64,000 nt of DNA from an uncultured Dokdonia sp. (GCF_947492815.1 NZ_CANLOB010000017.1:46485-110484); one strand, 5' to 3'; counted from the stretch's first letter, positions 26,180 to 35,231 are shown. Notes: a model not told the origin generated them from the letters alone. Translations and numbers: made by a program.

Positions 26180-27634
26180 TTAGTTTATAGGAGCTAAAGA
26201 AAATGATGAAACTGAATGTGGAGCAGTTACACCTTGTGGTGTTACTTGAATAAATCCAGTTTGAGTTCCCGTTCCTAGTGGCCCTTCTTGAAGGATATCA
26301 GCTTGATTTCCTCCTACGCCAGGTGTAAACACTCCTTGATTCTGAAGGACTGTATAACTTTGTCCATCACGTTGTGTAAGAAGTGCTACGTTATTCTCTC
26401 CATGCTGTAATGTTTGACCATAACTTCCTGCTCCTGTCTGGAACATGTTAGAGTTATTACCCATACCAGCTTGAGAAGCAACAGCAGTATTACCAGCTCC
26501 TGATTGAGACTGTAATGATCTGTGATCAGCCCCATCTTGATTTAGTCCTGCGTTGTTATTATCTCCTGTTTGCATTTGTCTTCCAATATTATCTGTTCCT
26601 CCAACTGCAAGGAAACTTTGTGTAATAAAAGCAGAGTTACCATTACCTTCTTGGATTTGAGCAGCATTATTTGATCCCGCTACAGAACTAGCTTGTCCAA
26701 TAAAAGCATCATTATCATCACCAGATTGGTTTTGAAAAGCAACACCAGATTCTGAATCTTCTGTTGGAATACTATTAACTACAGATGTATCAAAACCTGA
26801 AACTTCATTAAATCTTGCAAATGCATCTGAAGAAACAGTTACACCTCCATTAGCACCTTGATTAATTTGCCCTCTGTTACCTACAGAACCATTAGCACTT
26901 TGGATTTGCTCTGCTTGATTGTTAGATCCTAACTGTGATGTTAATGCTACATTACGAGCATCACTACCAGCAGCATTATCTTGATCTACACGAGATTCAT
27001 TATCTACTCCTGTTTGACTTACAATTGCGAACTGTCCTTGACTATCTTCAGGACCTGCATTTTGATTTATTTCAGAAATATTTCCTGATCCACTTTGAAC
27101 TGTAGAAGCATCACTATTATCCCAAGTTTGTAATGTATAAGCAGAGTTATCTTCTCCATCTTGCTCAATAGTAGCTGCATTCTCCTCAGCTTGATTAGCA
27201 TTTCCTTGCATAATCATAGCTCTGTTTGCTGCTGTATCATTATCATTGTTCTGATCAATCATTGCATTGTTGTAGTCACCTTCTTGGAAGATTGTTGACT
27301 GGTTATTAAAACCTGTTTGCTCAACTTCTGCAAAGTTTAATTGTCCGCTTAAAGCCTGATTACCATTTACATTTCCAGTCTGCATTACTCTTGCTAAGTT
27401 AGCCGTACCATTTTGATCTGTTAATGCAGATTGAGATGTTCCAGCTTGACGTACTTGTACAGCATTATTTGCTCCATTTTGAATACTTTCTCCTGTATTT
27501 GCTCCCATAGCAGAACCTGGAATTTGAGCAACTTGAACCGCTTCACGAGCACCAGTATCATTAGTTGCTGGGCTCTGTGCCATTGCAACACTAGCAACTG
27601 CTAATGCAACAACACTAAATATTACTTTTTTCAT
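26180..27634 (-). CDS. csgA: Large curlin (amyloid fibre subunit) paralogue 1
   Basis: 484 residues with a signal peptide (MKKVIFSVVALAVASVAMAQ). The mature chain is almost entirely curlin repeats of the QxGxxNxA type (for example VEQTGFNNQSTIFQEGDYNNAMIDQ, IEQDGEDNSAYTLQTWDNS, LTQRDGQSYTVLQNQG), perhaps 18-20 of them against five in E. coli CsgA. A central ~35-residue stretch (about 262-296, VTVSSDAFARFNEVSGFDTSV) lacks the repeat pattern. It ends with the shared tail SVSSFSLAPIN. About the first 230 residues differ from paralogue 2 at only a dozen or so positions. Exported through CsgG to form surface amyloid. Confidence 0.92.
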   Translation of the reverse strand: MKKVIFSVVALAVASVAMAQSPATNDTGAREAVQVAQIPGSAMGANTGESIQNGANNAVQVRQAGTSQSALTDQNGTANLARVMQTGNVNGNQALSGQLNFAEVEQTGFNNQSTIFQEGDYNNAMIDQNNDNDTAANRAMIMQGNANQAEENAATIEQDGEDNSAYTLQTWDNSDASTVQSGSGNISEINQNAGPEDSQGQFAIVSQTGVDNESRVDQDNAAGSDARNVALTSQLGSNNQAEQIQSANGSVGNRGQINQGANGGVTVSSDAFARFNEVSGFDTSVVNSIPTEDSESGVAFQNQSGDDNDAFIGQASSVAGSNNAAQIQEGNGNSAFITQSFLAVGGTDNIGRQMQTGDNNNAGLNQDGADHRSLQSQSGAGNTAVASQAGMGNNSNMFQTGAGSYGQTLQHGENNVALLTQRDGQSYTVLQNQGVFTPGVGGNQADILQEGPLGTGTQTGFIQVTPQGVTAPHSVSSFSLAPIN

Positions 27635-27692
27635 AATTTGTTATAATTTGTTAGTTATTAAATGCGTGAGTAGGGGATGATTTTTATTGTAT

Positions 27693-27733
27693 AAATCTCA
27701 TCAATAAGAGAATACATCTTATGATGAGGTTTT
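27693..27733 (-). repeat. Stem-loop between curlin genes 2 and 1
   Basis: AAATCTCATCA...TGATGAGGTTT with an inner ATAAGA/TCTTAT arm, directly after the paralogue 2 stop codon. The same stem sequence recurs at 29254-29292. On the minus strand it lacks a strong U-tract, so it may stabilise or process mRNA rather than end it. Confidence 0.65.
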
Positions 27734-27741
27734 TGAAATTA

Positions 27742-29202
27742 TTAATTAATTGGAGCTAAAGAGAAAGATGAAACTGAATGTGGTGCAGTTACTCCTTGAG
27801 GAGTTACTTGAATAAATCCTGCTTGAGTTCCTGTTCCTAATGGCCCTTCTTGAAGAATATCTGCTTGATTTCCTCCTACACCAGGTGTAAACACTCCTTC
27901 GTTTTGACGAATAGTATAGCTTTGTCCATCACGTTGTGTAAGCAACGCTACGTTATTTTCTCCGTGTTGTATAGTCTGGCCGTAACTACCATCACCTTCT
28001 TGAAAGATGTTAAGGTTATTGCTCATTCCTCTTTGCGTAGAAATATTGCTATTACCGTTACCAGTTTGTACTTGAAGAGCAAGATGATCATTCCCGGTTT
28101 GTAATACGCCAGTAGCATTTCCATCTCCGATTTGTTCTTGTCTTCCTATATTACCACTTCCATTTGAACTTCCAAAAGCATTTTGACTTAAGTAAGCTGC
28201 ATTATTATTACCATCTTGTAGTTGAGCTCCATTATTAGAATCAACGGTTGAAGCATATTGCCCTATAAACCCTTGATTTCCATCACCATTTTGTTGTTGA
28301 AAAGCTACCCCATTATCAGAGTCTCCTATATTATTACCTCCATCTGTTACACTTGGATCAAAAGCTAGCGTATTAAACCAAACTTGCTCTGATGCCGGTA
28401 CTTGAAATAACTGATTTCCTTGACCTTGAGCAACAACTGCTATGTTTCCTGTAGACCCATTAGCACTTTGAATTTGTTCTGCATTATTATTGTTCCCTGT
28501 TTGTGCAGTATACGCAACATTGCGCGCATCACTACCAGCAGCATTATCTTGATCTACACGAGATTCATTATCTACTCCTATTTGAGTCACAACTGCAAAT
28601 TGTCCTTGGCTATCTTCAGGACCTGCATTTTGACTTATTTCAGAAATATTTCCTGATCCACTTTGAACGGTAGAAGCATCACTATTATCCCAAGTCTGTA
28701 ATGTATAAGCAGAGTTATCTTCTCCATCTTGTTCTATAGTAGCAGCATTCATCTCTGCCTGATTAGCAGTACCCTGCATAATCATAGCTCTGTTTGCCGC
28801 TGTATCATTATCATTATTCTGATCAATCATTGCATTGTTGTAATCACCTTCTTGGAAGATCGTTGACTGGTTATTAAAACCAGTTTGTTCTACTTCTGCA
28901 AAATTTAATTGTCCACTTAAAGACTGATTACCATTTACATTTCCAGTCTGCATTACTCTAGCTAAGTTAGCCGTACCATTCTGATCTGTTAATGTAGATT
29001 GAGATGTACCTGCCTGACGTACTTGCACAGCATTAGAAGATCCATTTTGGATACTTTCCCCTGTATTTGCCCCTATAGCTGAACCAGAAATTTGAGCTAC
29101 CTGAACAGCTTCACGAGCACCAGTATCATTAGTTGCTGGGCTCTGTGCCATTGCAACACTAGCAACCGCTAATGCGACAACACTAAATATTACTTTTTTC
29201 AT
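27742..29202 (-). CDS. csgA: Large curlin paralogue 2 (mosaic)
   Basis: 486 residues with the same signal peptide as paralogue 1. Residues 1 to about 230 are nearly identical to paralogue 1. The central block (about 262-345: QLFQVPASEQVWFNTLAFDPSV, then DSDNGVAFQQQNGDGNQGFIGQY) instead resembles paralogue 3. The last ~75 residues (GSYGQTIQHGENNVALLTQRDGQSYT to SVSSFSLAPIN) again match paralogue 1. This pattern suggests gene conversion or unequal crossing-over. Repeats are of the curlin QxGxxN type throughout. It should be a CsgG-exported fibre subunit. Confidence 0.92.
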   Translation of the reverse strand: MKKVIFSVVALAVASVAMAQSPATNDTGAREAVQVAQISGSAIGANTGESIQNGSSNAVQVRQAGTSQSTLTDQNGTANLARVMQTGNVNGNQSLSGQLNFAEVEQTGFNNQSTIFQEGDYNNAMIDQNNDNDTAANRAMIMQGTANQAEMNAATIEQDGEDNSAYTLQTWDNSDASTVQSGSGNISEISQNAGPEDSQGQFAVVTQIGVDNESRVDQDNAAGSDARNVAYTAQTGNNNNAEQIQSANGSTGNIAVVAQGQGNQLFQVPASEQVWFNTLAFDPSVTDGGNNIGDSDNGVAFQQQNGDGNQGFIGQYASTVDSNNGAQLQDGNNNAAYLSQNAFGSSNGSGNIGRQEQIGDGNATGVLQTGNDHLALQVQTGNGNSNISTQRGMSNNLNIFQEGDGSYGQTIQHGENNVALLTQRDGQSYTIRQNEGVFTPGVGGNQADILQEGPLGTGTQAGFIQVTPQGVTAPHSVSSFSLAPIN

Positions 29203-29253
29203 AATTTAATTTGTTATTTATTAAATAATAAGCGGGGGTGATATTTACTACAT

Positions 29254-29292
29254 AAAATCTCATCATAAGAATATATCCTATGATGAGATTTT
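29254..29292 (-). repeat. Stem-loop between curlin genes 3 and 2
   Basis: AAAATCTCATCATA (29254-29267) pairs perfectly with TATGATGAGATTTT (29279-29292): a 14-bp stem and 11-base loop, eight bases beyond the paralogue 3 stop. It has nearly the same stem as the element at 27693-27733. Confidence 0.75.
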
Positions 29293-29299
29293 AATATTA

Positions 29300-30739
29300 C
29301 TAGTTAATTGGCGCCAATGTAAATGCACTCACTGCTTGTGGAGCGTTTACTGACTGAGGATTAACTTGTATGAAAGAGTTTTGAACTCCTGTTCCTAATG
29401 GTCCTTCTTGAAGGATATCTGCTTGATTACCTCCTGTTCCAGCACCAAAAGCACCTTCGTTCTGACGAACTGTATAACTCTGACCATCACGTTGAGTAAT
29501 TAACGCCACATTATTTCTTCCATGTTGGATACTTTGTGCATAACTACCATTTCCTTCTTGGAATATATTCAGGTCATTGTTTCTTCCTCTTTGTGTAGAA
29601 AGAGCAGAGTTCCCATCACCAGATTGTACTTGAAGAGCACGGTGATTATTACCATTCTGCATTAATCCTAAAGAGTTATCTGATCCATACTGTTCTTGTC
29701 TAGCTGTATTTCCATTACCGTTTGGACTTCCAAAAGCATTCTGAAGCAAGGCAGCACCATTATTGTTACCATCTTGTATTTGAGCTCCATTATTAGAATC
29801 ATTTGTATCTGCATATTGCCCTATAAATCCTTGATTTCCATCACCATTTTGTTGTTGGAAAGCTACACCATTATCAGAACCTAAAATATTATTAGTACCT
29901 CCTACTATAGAAGGATCTAAAGCTGCTGTATTTAAATAAGCTTGCTGTGATGCTGGAGCCTGAAATATTTGGTTACTTACACCTTGACTTATAACAGCAA
30001 TATTTCCTGTAGACCCCTCAGCGCTTTGATTTTGCTCTGCCCTGTTGTTACTACCTGATTGTGCTGTGTATGCACTATTACGCGCATCACTTCCAGATGC
30101 ATTATTTTGATTTACTAAAGATTCATTATCCTCTCCAGATTGAGTAACAAGAGCAAATTGCCCTTGACTTTGGTTAGGTCCTGCATTTTGGATAATTTCT
30201 GAAGTGTTGTTAATTCCATTCTGAATCGTCCAAGCATCACTATTATCAAAAATTTGTAATGTAGAAGCTGAGTTCCCTTCCCCATTTTGATCTATCATTG
30301 CTTCGTTATCTTCAGCCTGTTGTCCAACACCTTGCATAATTAATGCACGGTTTGCATCTGTATCATTATCATTGTTTTGCTCTATCATGGCATTATTGCC
30401 ATCTCCTTGTTGTTCAATAGTAGATTCATTATTGAATCCATCTTGATCTACTTCAGCGAAGTTTAACACACCACTTTGTGCTTGAACTTCTCCTGTCTGG
30501 AAAATTCTTGCCAAGTTTGTTGTTCCATCTTGATTTGTCAATGCAGATTGTGATGTTCCTGCTTGACGCACTTGTACAGCATTACTTGTACCATTTTGAA
30601 TTGATTCCCCTGTGTTTGCTCCTGCAGCTGAACCAGAAATCTGTGGAACTTGAACAGCAGCTCTAGCTCCAGATTCTTGTTGCCCCATAGCTACAACACT
30701 AACACATAATGCTGCAACTCCTAAAATTACTTTTTTCAT
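29300..30739 (-). CDS. csgA: Large curlin paralogue 3
   Basis: 479 residues with signal peptide MKKVILGVAALCVSVVAMGQ. Curlin repeats fill the chain (IEQQGDGNNAMIEQN, IDQNGEGNSASTLQIFDNS, VQSGDGNSALSTQRGRNN), interrupted by a non-repeat block (about 255-290, IFQAPASQQAYLNTAALDPSIV). The end is the family tail QAVSAFTLAPIN. Its upstream region carries a G-rich motif flanked by GTATTT/AAATAC (30878-30905) that recurs before paralogue 4. It should be a secreted amyloid fibre subunit. Confidence 0.92.
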   Translation of the reverse strand: MKKVILGVAALCVSVVAMGQQESGARAAVQVPQISGSAAGANTGESIQNGTSNAVQVRQAGTSQSALTNQDGTTNLARIFQTGEVQAQSGVLNFAEVDQDGFNNESTIEQQGDGNNAMIEQNNDNDTDANRALIMQGVGQQAEDNEAMIDQNGEGNSASTLQIFDNSDAWTIQNGINNTSEIIQNAGPNQSQGQFALVTQSGEDNESLVNQNNASGSDARNSAYTAQSGSNNRAEQNQSAEGSTGNIAVISQGVSNQIFQAPASQQAYLNTAALDPSIVGGTNNILGSDNGVAFQQQNGDGNQGFIGQYADTNDSNNGAQIQDGNNNGAALLQNAFGSPNGNGNTARQEQYGSDNSLGLMQNGNNHRALQVQSGDGNSALSTQRGRNNDLNIFQEGNGSYAQSIQHGRNNVALITQRDGQSYTVRQNEGAFGAGTGGNQADILQEGPLGTGVQNSFIQVNPQSVNAPQAVSAFTLAPIN

Positions 30740-30875
30740 AATAAAAAGGATTAGTTAAATAAAATTGTTAAACAAATACTATTACGAACTTACATGCAAA
30801 GGCATATTTGTATTAAGAATATGGTTTGCAAATCTGTCCGACTTATTAACTCATCTAGCATATAGACTAGACAAA

Positions 30876-30906
30876 ATGTATTTCGGGGGAGAATCTTTAA
30901 AATACA
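30876..30906 (-). promoter_or_regulatory. G-tract motif flanked by inverted repeat, upstream of curlin 3
   Basis: ATGTATTT (30876-30883), C, GGGGGAGAAT, then AAATACAT (30899-30906). The 8-base arms are perfect inverted repeats. A near copy stands before curlin 4 (32661-32690) at a similar distance from the start, which suggests a shared operator. Confidence 0.6.
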
Positions 30907-30915
30907 TTATTTTTA

Positions 30916-30988
30916 AAACTATAAAGTGTCTAACAAATCCCTTAAGACAGCTAGAAACTATCTTAAGGGGATATGTATTATATAGTTT
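30916..30988 (-). terminator. Two-arm stem-loop downstream of curlin 4
   Basis: Outer arms AAACTATA (30916-30923)/TATAGTTT (30981-30988) enclose ATCCCTTAAGA (30937-30947)/TCTTAAGGGGAT (30961-30972). It lies 57 bases past the curlin 4 stop; termination or 3'-end protection is inferred. Confidence 0.5.
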
Positions 30989-31044
30989 AATATTGAAAAT
31001 TATTTAACAAACTAATGTATATAGTTTTTAAATAATTGAACGTA

Positions 31045-32490
31045 TTAGTTGATAGGTGCTAATGTAAAAGAACTCACTGAATGTGGAGCTGTTACACCTG
31101 AAGCACTAAAAGCAGAAAATCCTCTTTGAACTCCAGTTCCTAATGGTCCTTCTTGAAGAATATCTGCTTGGTTATTTCCATTGTTACCAAATTGACCTTC
31201 ATTCTGACGGATTGTATAACTTTGACCATCTCTTTGCGTAAGGAAAGCCATGTTATTATTACCATGTTGTAATGTTCTTCCGTAACTACCGTTTCCTTCT
31301 TGAGTTACATCTGAATAGTTTGCTGTTCCTCTTTGAGAAGCTACTATCGTATTTTCATCACCAGTCTGTGACTGTACAGAAGTATGTAATCTATCATTTT
31401 GAACGATTGTTGCTGCATTATCATTACCTACTTGTGTTTGAGTAGATACATTACCAAATCCAGCATCTGGTGTTAAGTTTTGAATTGCTTGTGCAATGTT
31501 CCCGTCTCCATTTTGAGACTGAGCAGAATTATTACCATCTCCAAACTGTACAATTGCAGCATCGTTTTCACCTCCAGTTTGTGTTTGGAAAGCTACTGCG
31601 TTTGTCGCTTCAAGACCAGCTCCGTCATCATCACCAGCTAAAGATGGATCGAATGCATTTACAGCGTCAAAGATATCATCTTGTCCAGCTGAATAAACTG
31701 TTACGTCTCCAGAAAAACCTTGTAAAACATCTGCAGTATTACCTCCTGCACTTCCTGAAGAAACTTGGATTTGCTCAACAGCATTTCCAACACCTGTTTG
31801 GCGAGCAATTGCAGTGTTACGATCTTGATCTCCATCTGCACCAGACTGGTTTACGCGAGATGCATTATTCATTCCTGTTTGGTTTACAATAGCAAAGTGT
31901 CCTGCGCTATTTTCTGGACCAGCATTTTGACTAATTTCAGAAGTATTACTTACTCCATTTTGAACTGTCCAAGCATCACTATTATCGTACGTTTGTAAAG
32001 TATATGCTGAGTTATCTTGACCATCCTGTTCTATAGCAGCATCATTCATTTCTGCCTGTTGACCAGTACCTTGCATAATCTGAGCGCGGTTTCCTAATGA
32101 CTCTTCACCAGCGTCATTATTTTGACTTGTGTAAGCATTGTTGAAATCTCCTTCTTGTACGGTTGTAGATTCGTTATTGTAACCATCTTGATCTACTTGA
32201 GCCCAGTTACCTTGACCACTCAATGCTTGGTTACCATTTACATTTCCTGTCTGCATTAATCTAGCTAAGTTGCTAGTTCCATCTTGTGTTGTTAAAACAG
32301 ACTGTTCTGTTCCAGCTTGACGCACTTGAACAGCATTGCTTGCTCCATTCTGAATAGACTCCCCTGTGTTTGCTCCTGTAGCTGCACCAGGAATCTGTGC
32401 TACTTGCACTGCCTTCTGGGCTCCTGTGTCTTGTGCATATACTGCGACACCAAATGTCAACGCCATTGCGCTTACCAATAATTTTTTCAT
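31045..32490 (-). CDS. csgA: Large curlin paralogue 4 (first in the cluster)
   Basis: 481 residues with signal peptide MKKLLVSAMALTFGVAVYAQ. It is the most divergent of the four but keeps the plan: curlin repeats (VDQDGYNNESTTVQEGDFNNAYTSQ, IEQDGQDNSAYTLQTYDNS, VTQEGNGSYGRTLQHGNNN), a central non-repeat stretch (about 258-297, VTVYSAGQDDIFDAVNAFDPSL) and the tail GVTAPHSVSSFTLAPIN. It stands nearest the long upstream region (32491-32981), so it may be transcribed most directly. Product: exported amyloid fibre subunit. Confidence 0.92.
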   Translation of the reverse strand: MKKLLVSAMALTFGVAVYAQDTGAQKAVQVAQIPGAATGANTGESIQNGASNAVQVRQAGTEQSVLTTQDGTSNLARLMQTGNVNGNQALSGQGNWAQVDQDGYNNESTTVQEGDFNNAYTSQNNDAGEESLGNRAQIMQGTGQQAEMNDAAIEQDGQDNSAYTLQTYDNSDAWTVQNGVSNTSEISQNAGPENSAGHFAIVNQTGMNNASRVNQSGADGDQDRNTAIARQTGVGNAVEQIQVSSGSAGGNTADVLQGFSGDVTVYSAGQDDIFDAVNAFDPSLAGDDDGAGLEATNAVAFQTQTGGENDAAIVQFGDGNNSAQSQNGDGNIAQAIQNLTPDAGFGNVSTQTQVGNDNAATIVQNDRLHTSVQSQTGDENTIVASQRGTANYSDVTQEGNGSYGRTLQHGNNNMAFLTQRDGQSYTIRQNEGQFGNNGNNQADILQEGPLGTGVQRGFSAFSASGVTAPHSVSSFTLAPIN

Positions 32491-32981
32491 AATAAAAAGT
32501 AGTAGTTAAAATTTTTAAAAATTAAAATTGTTAACAACTGACCTTCAAAAACAAACATGCATAATTTAATGCACACAGAAAAATCTATGCTTATTATATT
32601 ATATAAATGTTTGGCAACAAATTATAATATGGGGTACTATAATGTAATTATATTAAATATGTATTTAGAGGGGGGAGAATTGTTAAATACGAGAGCTAAA
32701 TTATATAAATAAGACAACGATACAAATAGGAATCACAACTTTTCGATCAAATGAACATAGAAATTTTGTCATATTTCACCTAAAAGCCTATAAAAACTAT
32801 GCTTTACATTAAAAAAAAATATAGAACGAATTTATTAAGCAAAAAAACTTGAAAGTAATTTCCTACGTATAACTACGTATTTCGTACAGTTATTTAACTT
32901 TTTAATTAAATAAATGACTTGTTTTGAGGTGAAAAAAAATAATATAAGATATAGAATGTCAAATATTTAGAAAAATAATTC
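32491..32981. other. 491-bp AT-rich region upstream of the curlin cluster
   Basis: No convincing gene. It includes the G-tract motif at 32661-32690 and long A/T tracts. It lies between the glnN stop and the first curlin start, both on the minus strand, and most likely holds the curlin promoter, though I cannot place a TAnnTTTG box with confidence. Confidence 0.6.
32661..32690 (-). promoter_or_regulatory. G-tract motif flanked by inverted repeat, upstream of curlin 4
   Basis: GTATTT (32661-32666), AGA, GGGGGGAGAAT, then AAATAC (32685-32690). It matches the element at 30876-30906 in sequence and arrangement, about 170-200 bases before the curlin 4 ATG. Confidence 0.6.
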
Positions 32982-35168
32982 TTAATTAACAAATAGCAAC
33001 TCTCTATATTTAGGTAATGGCCATAATTCGTCCTCTACAAGTAACTCTAGCTTGTCACAATGACGTCTAATTTCTTTTAAATAAGGAAGCACTTTACCAC
33101 AATATGCTTTAGATTTTTGAACTAATTCCATTTGATTAGCTTTTTTACGAGCTTCTGTCATCTCAGTAATACAAGTATTTAAAGATGCTATATGACCTGA
33201 AATTTCTTTAATAATGCTTATTTGTTCTTTTGCAAGAGATGTATAGACATCATCCCCATATATATCTTTTAATCCTTTTACATTGGTAATAAGTACGTTT
33301 TGATAACGCAATGCTGTCGGAATGATATGATTACGAGCTACATCCCCTAGTACCCTACTTTCTATCTGTACTCGTTTTATGTACTCTTCTATTTCTATTT
33401 CATAACGCGCTTGTATTTCTACAGCATTCATAATATCTAATGATTCAAATAAGGCAATAGCTCTTTTAGATGTTTTCTCTTCTAATGCGTCTGGAGTATT
33501 CTTATGATGACTTAACTTTCTTTTTTTAGCTTCCTTTTCCCAAGGCTCTCCATAACCATCCCCTTCAAATCGAATATTCTTACTCTCCTTAATATACTCT
33601 CTTAATATATTAAAAATAGCATCGTCTTTCTTCATAGAAGATTCATTTATGAGTTCATCTACCTCATTCTTAAATGATTTTAACTGACTAGCTACTATCG
33701 CATTCAAAACAGTCATAGGATGTGCACAATTTGCAGTAGCCCCTACAGCTCTAAATTCAAATTTATTACCTGTAAACGCAAAGGGGGATGTTCTATTACG
33801 ATCAGTGTTATCTAATAATATTTCTGGTATCTTCCCTATTACATTAAGTTTTAAATCTGTTTTTTCTTGTGGAGATAATTTACCATCGGTTACTTTTTCT
33901 AGTTCATCTAATACCTGTGTTAATTGAGAACCAATAAAAACAGAGATAATTCCTGGAGGTGCTTCATTTGCACCTAATCGATGGTCATTCCCAGCACTAG
34001 CAATAGAAGCCCTTAATAATTCTTCATAAGAATGCACTGCTTTAATCGTGTTAACAAAGAAAGTAAGAAATTGTAAATTTTTCATTGGAGTTGTTCCAGG
34101 CCTTAAAAGATTAATTCCTGTATCTGTTGCCAACGACCAGTTATTATGTTTTCCGCTTCCATTAACACCTGCAAATGGTTTTTCATGAAACAATACTTTG
34201 AAATAATGACGTTCAGCTACCTTCTCCATTACATCCATCAATAGTGAATTATGATCTACCGCTAGATTTGCCTCTTCAAAAATGGGTGCTATCTCAAATT
34301 GATTAGGAGCTACCTCATTATGTCTTGTTTTAATAGGAATTCCAAGAACCAAACATTCCTGTTCCAATTGTTTCAAATATGCTAGTACTCTAGAAGGAAT
34401 AGAACCAAAATAGTGATCATCAAGCTGTTGTCCTTTCGCGGAAGCGTGTCCTAAAAGTGTTCTTCCTGTTAATTCAATATCGGGACGTGCTGCTGCTAAA
34501 GCGCTATCAATAAGAAAAAACTCTTGCTCCCAACCAAGTGTAGCATGTACTTTACTGACATTTTTATCAAAATAACGTGCTACATCTGTTGCCGCAACAT
34601 CTACAGCTTGCAATGCTTTTAATAAAGGTGTTTTATAATCTAACGCCTCCCCTGTATATGCTACAAACACTGTAGGAATACATAATGTAGTACCATATAT
34701 AAATGCTGGTGACGTAGGATCCCATGCAGTATACCCTCTTGCCTCAAAGGTGTTACGTATCCCTCCATTAGGGAAACTAGAAGCATCTGGCTCTTGCTGC
34801 ACTAGTTGTGCCCCGTCAAACTTCTCTATAACATGTCCTTCTGGTGTAATTTCAAAAAAAGCGTCATGCTTTTCGGCGGTTGCACCTGTGAGTGGTTGAA
34901 ACCAATGTGTATAATGAGTTGCCCCTTTATCTAATGCCCAAGCTTTCATACCTGATGCAACTGCATCGGCAGTAACGCGATCTATCTTGCGTCCTTTATT
35001 AATAGAATGTGTCACATTTTCAAAAGCCGATTGCGGTAAATGCTGTCGCATAGACTGCTCTCCAAATACATTCATATTATATGACAAAGAACGTATTCTT
35101 TCTTCTTTTGGAACTTGAATAGAGCGATGTTGTACATCCTGAAGCGCTTGAAATCTAAGAATAGGCAT
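32982..35168 (-). CDS. glnN: Type III glutamine synthetase
   Basis: 728 residues, the usual length for GSIII, which is common in Bacteroidota. It makes glutamine from glutamate, ammonia and ATP. GSIII features include SRVLAYLKQLEQECLVLGIPIKTRHNEVAPNQFEIAPIFEEANLAVDHN, PFAGVNGSGKHNNWSLAT, ASAGNDHRLGANEAPPGIISVF and DRNRTSPFAFTGNKFEFRAVG, plus the N-terminal FGEQSMRQHLP. It diverges from glnII across a 199-bp region with an operator-like palindrome. A degenerate dispersed repeat (34432-34445) is read in frame as HASAKG. No terminator is evident before the curlin upstream region. Confidence 0.95.
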   Translation of the reverse strand: MPILRFQALQDVQHRSIQVPKEERIRSLSYNMNVFGEQSMRQHLPQSAFENVTHSINKGRKIDRVTADAVASGMKAWALDKGATHYTHWFQPLTGATAEKHDAFFEITPEGHVIEKFDGAQLVQQEPDASSFPNGGIRNTFEARGYTAWDPTSPAFIYGTTLCIPTVFVAYTGEALDYKTPLLKALQAVDVAATDVARYFDKNVSKVHATLGWEQEFFLIDSALAAARPDIELTGRTLLGHASAKGQQLDDHYFGSIPSRVLAYLKQLEQECLVLGIPIKTRHNEVAPNQFEIAPIFEEANLAVDHNSLLMDVMEKVAERHYFKVLFHEKPFAGVNGSGKHNNWSLATDTGINLLRPGTTPMKNLQFLTFFVNTIKAVHSYEELLRASIASAGNDHRLGANEAPPGIISVFIGSQLTQVLDELEKVTDGKLSPQEKTDLKLNVIGKIPEILLDNTDRNRTSPFAFTGNKFEFRAVGATANCAHPMTVLNAIVASQLKSFKNEVDELINESSMKKDDAIFNILREYIKESKNIRFEGDGYGEPWEKEAKKRKLSHHKNTPDALEEKTSKRAIALFESLDIMNAVEIQARYEIEIEEYIKRVQIESRVLGDVARNHIIPTALRYQNVLITNVKGLKDIYGDDVYTSLAKEQISIIKEISGHIASLNTCITEMTEARKKANQMELVQKSKAYCGKVLPYLKEIRRHCDKLELLVEDELWPLPKYRELLFVN
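34432..34445. repeat. Degenerate dispersed palindrome inside glnN
   Basis: CCTTTCGCGGAAGC, two bases off the 14-base consensus, encodes part of GHASAKGQ in GlnN. Confidence 0.65.
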
Positions 35169-35203
35169 AATATTATGATATATGAATAACTATTAATTGA
35201 AAA

Positions 35204-35231
35204 CAAATATACGAGTATTTCAAAAACACAA
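35204..35231 (-). promoter_or_regulatory. Putative glnN promoter
   Basis: On the minus strand, TTG (35229-35231), a 17-base spacer and TATATTTG (35204-35211). The -7 box fits the Bacteroidota consensus; the spacer is two bases short of the ideal. It abuts the palindrome at 35246-35266. Confidence 0.55.

Larger units (their letters stand above)
30740..31044. other. 305-bp spacer between curlin genes 4 and 3: regulatory motif and stem-loop
   Basis: It holds the GTATTT-GGGGGAGAAT-AAATAC motif (30876-30906) and a two-arm stem-loop (30916-30988). I found no convincing gene. Confidence 0.65.

Noticed and set aside
30765..31007. Possible small membrane protein between curlin genes
   Set aside because: It covers the G-tract motif and stem-loop, has no ribosome-binding site and no recognisable family.
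31470..31892. 140-residue Leu/Gln/His-rich frame antisense to curlin 4
   Set aside because: It is the reverse complement of the curlin repeats; similar frames appear opposite each paralogue.
26180..32490. CRISPR-like regularity
   Set aside because: The periodicity comes from curlin protein repeats in open reading frames, with variable unit sequence and no spacers.
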